Positions 12,001 to 24,000 of a DNA stretch of 64,000 nt are shown here, in pieces. The notes beneath the pieces were generated by a model. That model was not told where the DNA came from. It saw only the letters and a list, made by a program, of their open reading frames with translations, and did not search any database. Source of the DNA: Paraescarpia echinospica (taxonomy: Eukaryota; Annelida; Polychaeta; Sabellida; Siboglinidae). The stretch spans positions 49,078,346-49,142,345 of the forward strand of contig CM034533.1 in assembly GCA_020002185.1 (NCBI GenBank), in the 5' to 3' direction. The first letter of the stretch is position 1. Each line of letters starts with the position of its first letter. Made by a program: the position numbers and the translations under genes.

Positions 12001-15000
12001 CATTAGATAATATAACAAATTCAGTTTTATAAAAAGTACAATTTCGTTCAGCCAAACTACTTCATTGAACAACTTAATATATTATTTGTTAGAACAAATA
12101 AAAAATGAAAATGTATGAATTACATTTTCCACAGGCAGTTCCACAAAACTACCCCCGTCAGAATTTCCAAGAATTATCTAGTTACCATTATGCAAACTGA
12201 TTACTGGCCTATTGTATGCTACACATACTGATGATAAACATTGTAAATGCTCTGCAGAACTGACATATATCTGACACAGTCTGAGTAAACAAGACGTTTG
12301 TGAATGTGTCTTACAGTTTCTTTGCTGAGGAAGGCACAACACTGGAGCGGTGTTCCCATCATCTTGTGAGGGTTCCACGCCACAGAGTCAGCTCTACAAT
12401 ATACAACAAGTACTTCACTCTACAATATGCAACAAGTACTTCACTCTACAATATACAACACGTACTTCACTCTACAATATACAACACGTACTTAACTCTA
12501 CAATATACAACAAGTACTTCACTCTACAATATACAACACGTACTTCACTCTACAATATACAACAAGTACTTCACTCTACAATATACAACACGTACTTCAC
12601 TCTACAATATACAACACGTACTTCACTCTACAATATACAACACGTACTTCACTCTACAATATACAACATGTACTTCACTCTACAATATACAACACGTACT
12701 TCACTCTACAATATACAACAAGTACTTCACTCTCTGCTCTACTCACATTTGGTGTTTATTAACACAATGCAATATGTTGAATTCTTACATATACATTGTG
12801 TAAGTCTTCAAGAGGCTCTCCTATCAAGTAGACATGTTGAAGTCTAGTGCGTAGAAACCACCAATTATTGTATAAGTCTTCAAGAGGCTCTCCTATCAAG
12901 TAGACATGTTGATGTCTAGTACGTAGAAACCACCAATTATTGTATAAGTCTTCAAGAGGCTCTCCTATCAAGTAGATATGTTGATGTCTAGTACGTAGAA
13001 ACCACCAATTATTGTATAAGTCTTCAAGAGGCTCTCCTATCAAGTAGATATGTTGATGTAGAAACCACCAATTATTGTTTTTAGGTGCCATTTTAAGGAA
13101 CTCAATTTAACAGATGTTCCAAAAGATTTCGTTAAACATAAATGCAAAATGTGTGTTACCTGCCTCTTGTACGTACAATCTAGGTCACCTGTTTCACGTG
13201 ATTGGCTAATTTAAAAATACAATCTGACAAGGTAAACAGAAGGTCTAACCGCAGCAAGTTTACTAGACAGAGTTCTATCGAAATCAGTGCCAGCGAATGA
13301 GTCAAAATCAAAATGATCACATTTTGCACAATTAATGAACACAAAATGCATGTCGTTCAAGCCACCCCTATTCTAGTGATAATAAACATAAACAACATGT
13401 TTACTAGAATTCATGCACGTTTCTAGGAGTGAAATACAATAAAAGTGTAAGACTGTTGAGTGAGCGACCATACCTGTCAATGCCGTCAAGGAGACATCTG
13501 TGTTTGGCTGACAAGAGGGCGCCACCTCCCCAGCACATGTCGATGTGCAGCCACATGTCATGCTTCTCACAAACATCCGCTATCTGCGCTATCGGGTCGT
13601 ACGCCCCCAGTACAGTGGTGCCCCCTGTTGCATTCACCAGGTACGGCGTGAAGCCCTGTAACGACAGGAGACGGAGTGAGAGACAGGTAAACAGATTGAG
13701 ACTGTGACCCCTGGACACACCTACATCTACGTATCTGAAGAATGAAACCAATTGTGACCATTTACAGCTTCTATTATTTCTGACATAACCGTCTAGAAAA
13801 GATAAACAAAACATTTGCAGAAATATAACAACTACTTCACTTAGTGGTAGAGCAGTACCCCAGCCTTGGTTTATGTCACACAATTACTTCACTTAGTGGT
13901 AGAGCAGTACCCCAGCCTTGGTTTATATCACACAATTACATCACTTAGTGATAGAGCACTACCCCAGCCTTGGTTTATATCACACAATTACTTCACTTAG
14001 TGATAGAGCAGTACCCAAGCCTTGGTTTATATCACACAATTACTTCACTTAGTGATAGAGCAGTACCCAAGCCTTGGTTTATGTCACACAATTACTTCAC
14101 TTAGTGATAGAGCAGTACCCCAGCCTTGGTTTATGTCACACAATTACTTCACTTAGTGATAGAGCAGTACCCCAGCCTTGGTTTATGTCACACAATTACT
14201 TCACTTAGTGATAGAGCAGTACCCCAGCCTTGGTTTATATCACACAATTACATCACTTAGTGATAGAGCACTACCCCAGCCTTGGTTTATATCACACAAT
14301 TACTTCACTTAGTGATAGAGCAGTACCCCAGCCTTGGTTTATATCACACAATTACTTCACTTAGTGATAGAGCAGTACCCAAGCCTTGGTTTATATCACA
14401 CAATTACTTCACTTAGTGATAGAGCAGTACCCCAGCCTTGGTTTATGTCACACAATTACTTCACTTAGTGATAGAGCAGTACCCAAGCCTAGGTTTATAT
14501 CACACAACTACTTCACTTAGTGGTAGAGCAGTACCCAAGCCTTGGTTTATATCACACAACTACTTCACTTAGTGGTAGAGCAGTACCCAAGCCTTCGTTT
14601 ATATCACACAATTACTTCACTTAGTGGTAGAGCAGTACCCAAGCCTTGGTTTATATCACACAACTACTTCACTTAGTGGTAGAGCAGTACCCAAGCCTTG
14701 GTTTATATCACACAACTACTTCACTTAGTGGTAGAGCAGTACCCAAGCCTTGGTTTATATCACACAACTACTTCACTTAGTGGTAGAGCAGTACCCCAGC
14801 CTTGGTTTATATCACACAATTACTTCACTTAGTGATAGAGCAGTACCCAAGCCTTGGTTTATATCACACAACTACTTCACTTAGTGGTAGAGCAGTACCC
14901 AAGCCTTGGTTTATATCACACAATTACTTCACTTAGTGGTAGAGCAGTACCCAAGCCTTGGTTTATATCACACAACTACTTCACTTAGTGGTACCCAAGA

Positions 15001-18000
15001 CTTGGTTTAGTCACACAACTACTTCACTTACTGGTAGAGCCCAAGCCTTGGTTTATATCACACAACTACTTCACTTAGTGGTAGAGCAGTACCCCAGCCT
15101 TGGTTTATATCACACAACTACTTCACTTAGTGATAGAGCAGTACCCAAGCCTTGGTTTATATCACACAACTACTTCACTTAGTGGTAGAGCAGTACCCAA
15201 GCCTTGGTTTATATCACACAACTACTTCACTTAGTGGTAGAGCAGTACCCCAGCCTTGGTTTATATCACACAACTACTTCACTTAGTGATAGAGCAGTAC
15301 CCCAGCCTTGGTTTATATCACACAACTACTTCACTTAGTGATAGAGCAGTACCCCAGCCTTGGTTTATATCACACAACTACTTCACTTAGTGGTAGAGCA
15401 GTACCCCAGCCTTGGTTTATATCACACAACTACTTCACTTAGTGGTAGAGCAGTACCCCAGCCTTGGTTTATATCACACAACTACTTCACTTAGTGGTAG
15501 AGCAGTACCCCAGCCTTGGTTTATATCACACTACTTCACATAGTGGTTAGCCTTGGTTTATATCACACTTAGTGATAGACCAGTACCCCAGCCTTGGTTT
15601 ATATCACACAATTACTTCACTTAGTGATAGAGCAGTACCCCAGCCTTGGTTTATATCACACAACTACTTCACTTAGTGATAGAGCAGTACCCCAGCCTTG
15701 GTTTATATCACACAACTACTTCACTTAATGATAGAGCAGTACCCCAGCCTTGGTTTATGTTACACAATTACTTCACTTAGTGGTAGAGCAGTACCCCAGC
15801 CTTGGTTTATAGCACACAACTACTTCACTTAGTGATAGAGCAGTACCCCAGCCTTGGTTTATATCACACTACTTCAGTTAGTGGTAGAGCAGTACCCCAG
15901 CCTTGGTTTATATCACACAATTACTTCACTTAGTGGTAGAGCACTACCCCAGCCTTGGTTTATGTTACACAACTACTTCACTTAGTGATAGAGCGCTACC
16001 CCAGCCTTGGTTTATATCACACAACTACTTCACTTAGTGGTAGAGCACTACCCCAGCCTAGGTTTATGTTACACAACTACTTCACTTAGTGGTAGAGCAT
16101 TACCCCAGACTAGGTTTATGTTACACAACTACTTCACTTAGTGATAGAGCAGTACCCCAGCCTTGGTTTATATCACACAATTACTTCACTTAGTGATAGA
16201 GCAGTACCCCAGCCTTGGTTTATATCACACAATTACTTCACTTAGTGATTACCCCAGCCTTGGTTTATATCACACAATTACTTCACTTAGTGATAGAGCA
16301 GTACCCCAGCCTTGGTTTATATCACACAATTACTTCACTTAGTGATAGAGCAGTACCCCAGCCTTGGTTTATATCACACAATTACTTCACTTAGTGGTAG
16401 AGCAGTACCCCAGGTTTGGTTTATATCACACAATTACTTCACTTAGTGATAGAGCAGTACCCCAGCCTTGGTTTATATCACACAATGACTTCACTTAGTG
16501 ATAGAGCAGTACCCCAGCCTTGGTTTATATCACACAATTACTTCACTTAGTGATAGAGCAGTACCCCAGCCTTGGTTTATATCACACAATTACTTCACTT
16601 AGTGATAGAGCAGTACCCCAGCCTTGGTTTATATCACACAATTACTTCACTTAGTGATAGAGCAGTACCCCAGCCTTGGTTTAGGTCACACAATTACTTC
16701 ACTTAGTGATAGAGCAGTACCCCAGCCTAGGTTTATGTTACACAACTACTTCACTTAGTGGTAGAGCATTACCCCAGACTAGGTTTATGTTACACAACTA
16801 CTTCACTTAGTGATAGAGCAGTATCCCAGCCTTGGTTTATATCACACAATTACTTCACTTAGTGATAGAGCAGTACCCCAGCCTTGGTTTATATCACACA
16901 ATTACTTCACTTAGTGATAGAACAGTACCCCAGCCTTGGTTTATATCACACAATTACTTCACTTAGTGATAGAGCAGTACCCCAGCCTTGGTTTATATCA
17001 CACAATTACTTCACTTAGTGGTAGAGCAGTACCCCAGCCTTGGTTTATATCACACAATTACTTCACTTAGTGATAGAGCAGTACCCCAGCCTTGGTTTAT
17101 ATCACACAATGACTTCACTTAGTGATAGAGCAGTACCCCAGCCTTGGTTTATATCACACAACGACTTCACTTAGTGATAGAGCAGTACCCCAGCCTTGGT
17201 TTATATCACACACTTACTTTACTTAGTGATAGAGCAGTACCCCAGCCTTGGTTTATATCACACAATTACTTCACTTAGTGATAGAGGAGTACCCCAGCCT
17301 TGGTTTATGTCACACAATTACTTCACTTAGTGATAGAGCAGTACCCCAGCCTTGGTTTATGTCACACAATTACTTCACTTAGTGATAGAGCAGTACCCCA
17401 GCCTTGGTTTATGTCACACAATTACTTCACTTAGTGATAGAGCAGTACCCCAGCCTTGGTTTATATCACACACTTACTTCACTTAGTGATAGAGCAGTAC
17501 CCCAGCCTTGGTTTATGTCACACAATTACTTCATTTAGTGATAGAGCAGTACCCCAGCCTTGGTTTATGTCACACAATTACTTCACTTAGTGATAGAGCA
17601 GTACCCCAGCCTTGGTTTATGTCACACAATTACTTCACTTAGTGATAGAGCAGTACCCCAGCCTTGGTTTATGTCACACAACTACTTCACTTAGTGGTAG
17701 AGCACTACCCAAGCCTTGGTGTATGTTACACACCTACTTCACTTAGTGGTAGAGCACTACCCAAGCCTTGGTGTATGTTACACAACTACTTCACTTAGTG
17801 GTAGAGCTCTACCCCAGCCTTGGTTTATGTTACACAACTACTTCACTTAGTGGTACAGTACTACCCCAGCCTTGGTTTATGTTACACATCTACTTCACTT
17901 AGTGGTAGAGCACTACCCCAGCCTTGGTTTATGTTACACAACTACTCCACTTGGTGGTAGAGCAGTACCCCAGCCATGGTTTATGTTACACAACTACTTC

Positions 18001-21000
18001 ATTTAGTGGTAGAGCTCTACCCCAGCCTTGGTTTATGTTACACAACTACTTCACTTAGTGGTACAGTACTACCCCAGCCTTGGTTTATGTTACACATCTA
18101 CTTCACTTAGTGGTAGAGCACTACCCCAGCCTTGGTTTATGTTACACAACTACTCCACTTGGTGGTAGAGCAGTACCCCAGCCATGGTTTATGTTACACA
18201 ACTACTTCATTTAGTGGTAGAGCTCTACCCCAGCCTTGGTTTATGTTACACAACTACTTCACTTAGTGGTACAGTACTACCCCAGCCTTGGTTTATGTTA
18301 CACATCTACTTCACTTAGTGGTAGAGCACTACCCCAGCCTTGGTTTATGTTACACAACTACTCCACTTGGTGGTAGAGCAGTACCCCAGCCATGGTTTAT
18401 GTTACACAACTACTTCATTTAGTGGTAGAGCTCTACCCCAGCCTTGGTTTATGGTACACAACTACTTCACTTAGTGGTACAGTACTACCCCAGCCTTGGT
18501 TTATGTTACACATCTACTTCACTTAGTGTTAGAGCACTACCCCAGCCTTGGTTTATGTTACACAACTACTCCACTTGGTGGTAGAGCAGTACCCCAGCCA
18601 TGGTTTATGTTACACAACTACTTCATTTAGTGGTAGAGCTCTACCCCAGCCTTGGTTTATGTTACACAACTACTTCACTTAGTGGTACAGTACTACCCCA
18701 GCCTTGGTTTATGTTACACATCTACTTCACTTAGTGTTAGACCACTACCTCAGCCTTGGCTTATGTGTCACAACTACTTCACACAGTGTCAGAGCATTAC
18801 CTCAGCCTTGGCCTGTTCGGTCATGCTGTCCAGAGCTGTGACGTCCATCTTGCCCCGTGAGTCACATGGCACGAGTCGGACATTGTCCAGTCCAATTCCG
18901 AGCAGAGCCGCACCCTTCTTCATAGAGTAGTGACTCTGTAATAACCGTCTATAATAATTGATGATAGAATAAAAAATTAATAAAATAAAATGAACATGTT
19001 GTCAAGTCAATAATACATTTATTCGTACTAAAACAATGTACAATTCGACTAAATCAATGTATATAAGTTACTGTGTACATAAAACAGTAAGCAATGAGCG
19101 GAGCTCGTCAATGGCTAAAAAAGAAGAGCTACCCGCATTATCTACATTATGTAATATACCTTTTGCAAATGAGACTACATACTAGTTCATCATCCAGCCC
19201 CTCCTGGTAGTGGTCTTGAATCATACCATAAAACTGATTAGACTTCATTCGAAAGAATGTCTTGGCATCAAGTTTGTATTTGGACATGATATAGTTAAAA
19301 CCTTTAGACATGTATGACCCACTACCTTGAAGGGCTAGATGAGAGAGCATTTTCAAACTGCAGTTACTGCATTTCAAGCAACTCTGCATAAATCGTACCA
19401 TTCGATTCATAATTTGAATTTGAATCGGCAAACAGTCTGCTAAAAGTGGCACCATATTACAATGCATGCAAACTGGTAGATTAAAGAGTTTTCTGATACA
19501 TTTGCGCCACGTAGTATAAAACATATCAAGATGTTTGTTTTGTAAGTTCCACAGACATAAACCATAGAAAGATGTACAGTACGACATATATAATTGACGT
19601 TTTATGTTTGTATTACAAAACCCAAAATTAGCAGATAATGCATTTACACGCCATATAAAATCATGACACATATCTTTTACCATAGCCTGGTGAGTGTCAG
19701 GACCAATAATGTGGCCTAAATGTAACCCTTTTTTACTGTTTCACTTTTAAACCATCAAAGTAAAATGGGCATTTAATAAGTTGACATTTTGCCAGGTTGA
19801 ATTGTAAATCATATTCATATGCAAATTTTAGACATATATCACACATTTTGTTCAATGCATATATCGATGGAGCTACCAAAGATATATCATCAGCATAGTC
19901 AACAGTACCACAATAGCCCAGCAGCAATATGAACTCATCAACAGAATCCATTTGCAATGACAAGTGACTGACCCCAGCTGGTGTCAATCAATCTTGTCTA
20001 CCACAACAAGTTCAACACATGGCCCTTCGTAACACAATATCATGAGACAACTTGGCGGGAAAACCTTGGGGGGAAATCTCAGTAATAGAAGTGTCTGTCA
20101 AATTGTGTTGAAATAAGCCACATGCCAGTAAAAAAAGTCACATTTCTAAGCAAAAAACAAGCATCTTGTGACACCCTTCTAATTGTAACAACCAGAAAGT
20201 ATTACTTAATGTAACTTTTTATAAAAACTACAATACTTACAAACTTGGCATATGAACTCGACTTGTGTTTACCCAAAATTGCACGGGATGGTTTTATGTT
20301 TGGTGAAGGGGTCGTGCCAAAAATGCAGTACGGATTTTTGCTGTCTTTCAACATTGTAGCAAAATGTTTATGAAGCTGTATTAAACTTAATATGCATGTT
20401 TACAAAAAAAACCCGTGTGTGTGAATGTCAATAAAATAAAATTTCACACACACACACATGCATGCACACACGCACGCACGCACACACGCAGTCATGCATG
20501 CATGCAGCAGATTGACCAAGATTGCCATGGAAGGAAATAAGCCACATAGCAAGAAGTGGACAAGGACGCCATAAATTTACAGAGACTTTAATAAATCAAT
20601 GTCTTTATGGCAGAACAACACAACTCAGTTGATAAATGCATCAAATTTATTATGGCAAAATGGGACAGTCCGGCCAGATCTCTTTGGAGCCAGCTGTGAC
20701 AGCCTGAGAACAGGATGCAAGACCAGGATATTTCACATGACCGGACGTGATCCTGGGTCAGTTACTTGATCATGTGACTGAGGCCACATGACCAGAATCA
20801 TGGGTCTGCATACCTCTGGGTATCAAGCCGGGATATTTCACATGACTGTACGTAATCCTGGGCCCGCTACTTGATCAATGGTCATGTGACTGCTGCCACA
20901 TGATCAGAATCCTGGGTCTGAACCCATCTGGGGCAATTGCCCATCTGGGTGTCAAGCCATCCCCTTAGAGATACTGACCCTCCTATCATTTACAAAGGAG

Positions 21001-24000
21001 AAATGGGGCTGGTTGGTGGGTGACGTATTTCTTTGTTCGTGCTAGAGACAAAGATGGCATCGAGCTTGGAAGTTGTTCTTCCTATAACCCTGGGCAAATG
21101 TAGATGACTGGATATCTTTACTTTCCATGCCAAAGGGTATATGTTGTGATTGGGCAGCTACCCCCTGCATATAGGAGGTAGAGGATGAGTTTAAGAGGGT
21201 GCCAAAGGAATGATTTATGCAGCCTTCTGAACCTGCAGTGACTTTTTGTTGTTGTTCTGGCATAAACCCTGCACAGTGATAAACACTATGCTTCAACTTA
21301 TGAGATAATTGAACTGTTTAAAAAAAAATTTACATTGCTAGGATTGCTACAAATACAATCGGTGGATAACTTGTTTCATTCGTTTAATGTCCCTTGTAAG
21401 AATGGATATCCACCTTGTTCCTTTGCTTCATGTCGTCTCCATGTTCCTACCTGTTCTGAAGTGAAGACACACAGCTTGGGCAGAGCCTGCATACCATGAG
21501 CCTTCACTTGCGGGAACTTCTTGAAACGAGCAACGTTCAGTCCACAGATGTTGGATATGGAGCCACCTACAGGCGAGGTCAGTTTAAAGGTTTAATTCTA
21601 GCTGGCATTGGTCACAGTTTTCTATAAAACCAAGTAGAGAAACTAGAATAAATTCATGCAGTTAAAATTGTAAATAAATTTCTGTGATAATTCACTTTTA
21701 GTACATAAACGGTATTTGTAATGTTTCAAACATCTTTAAGTTCATCTTATTTGCTGATGATACCAACATGTCCTACACCTGTACAGTGACAGTGATATAG
21801 GTGAACTTGTCGGGTTGACAAATATTGAATTGGAAAAGTTACATGTATGGTTTGCAGTAAACAGGCTCTCTCAATATATCAAAGACAAATTACATGTTAT
21901 TTGGTAATCGTATTATAAAGACATGTCTCTCTCTGTAAGGAAGAAATAAATAAGGTTGAATTAACAACATTTTTAGACGTTTTGATAGATAATAAATTAA
22001 CATGGAAAAAACACATTTCTGTGATAAAACCTAAACTCTCAGAGTTGTGCCATAATGGATAGAGCCAGCTTTGTCATTGACAAACGTGGAATGCTTACTT
22101 TATACCATTCCCTTTTTCTTCCATACATTATGTATTGCATTGAAGTATGGGGCAATACTTAAATTGTTTAGTATTGTTACAAAAGAGAGTGGTGTGTTTA
22201 ATTTGTAGAGCTAAGAGGTTGGATCACACTTCTTCTCTATTCTCTGAATTACGTATCTTGAAAGTATTGGATATTTTTGAATTATGAACTGCACTTAATA
22301 CGTACAAGGCAAATAGCATTTTGCTACCAGTGAACATACAAAAGTTGTTTACTTTGTACAGACAAAGCCCAACTTTTAAACAACATTTTGCTCACACCAA
22401 TTTAAAGAGAATGTGTCTTTCGTTTAAAGGTGTAACACTATGGAATTCTCTAGACAATTCTTTAATATGTTCTAGAAACGTCCATTGCTTAAAAAATACA
22501 CTGATAATATTTTGCTTACTTACTAAAAATGTATTGTCTATATCGGACTTCACAAATTGTTATTCTTTAACACAAGTGGTATTGGTGATATATATTTCAT
22601 TCTTTTAAAAATATAAATTGTATGTAATAATCACACATGTTACATACTGTAATATATACTTGATTGTAATTACACCAATTGTAATTTGGGCAGGTGTTAT
22701 AAGTGACACTTCTTCTTGCCCTTTTCGACTTCAAAACTGTGATTTACAATTGTATATTTGGCATTTTTATGTATTGTATACTGTGCATGTATTATGTTGT
22801 TATTGAAAAAACACTCGCTGACTGACTTATTTTGTGTAGTGTCAACAATAACATGGAGAATGTTCTTAGAGTGAACATTAAGGAAATAAAGATGTATGCA
22901 CAAGACTACACATTCATAATTTGCATATTGTGTTTTCTTTTACATTAATTACAACACAGGTTTTCGTAATAAAAAACACGTAATTACAGACGAGTTACCT
23001 ATGATAGGGTATTACCACAAACACAAAACAGATAATGCGGACCTGGACAGAAGACTCCGTCGCCATTCTTGAAGCCAATCACCTTGCACATCTCACCCAG
23101 AACGACTTGTTCCATCAATGTGAACACCGGCGCCACCTCATAGGTGTACCTGAAACCAAATGTGTTGTTGATATAAATAACCCCGATCGTATCAGGCCTG
23201 GTCTTGAGTGGTCAACTCAGTGTTGGTCTGCATCTTTCATGATTCTGGGATGTGTAACCATGGTTTATTCTACTAGGTGTATGTTGTCACACGTAAATAC
23301 AAAATATCACAATGGACAAAAAAGAAGGATGGAGGACAACTGAGTTAGTTTGTTTACCTGCATAAAAAATAGAAATTTAACAGAAGTTTCTTGCACAACT
23401 GTGCACCTGGTGTTATCAACAACAAACTCTACCACTGCCATTAGCTGTGTTACCTGTACAACTACATATCCTGTGATATAGTTAAAGGGAATAAAAACAT
23501 CTATTGCTCGAATTCATGTTATATTACATCCTGCTATCTATTTCCACGTCCAAGCCAAAAAAAATATAAAAAATTCAATGAATTAGAAATTCCACATTTT
23601 ATGGTGTGCATCCGGACATTTTCGAATATGCATATTTTTGGCGCGCTTTTCGGGATGCCGAGATGTGACGTCACTTATGACTCAAACTCGCATCAGGCCG
23701 ACCCTTTCCATGAATTCAGAGCATGTTTACAAGTATAGCTTTTGGCATCAGAACGAGTTATTGTGCAATATTCCGACGTAATACAAACACTAGTCATCAT
23801 AGAGGAACAAGCAGTTATCTTACGGTTCCACATGAATCGAATTTTATTCAAAACAGTGAATGCAAATGGGCCTACAAGTCGACTAGGTTTCGCTGAGCTT
23901 GGGCTCGTTTTCCGAATAATTATATCGAATGCAACTAACGGGAGATAATCTACACCAATATACATACATAGCAAACATATATTGTATCCAGCTACATAAA

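Noticed and set aside
12300..12847. Two plus-strand open frames of about 165 codons rich in [10 protein letters not shown] units
   Set aside because: They are translations of the 26-bp array and overlap decarboxylase exon 9 on the other strand; nothing supports a gene.
12350..18800. CRISPR-like array
   Set aside because: The units are contiguous tandem repeats without unique spacers, in an intron of an animal gene.
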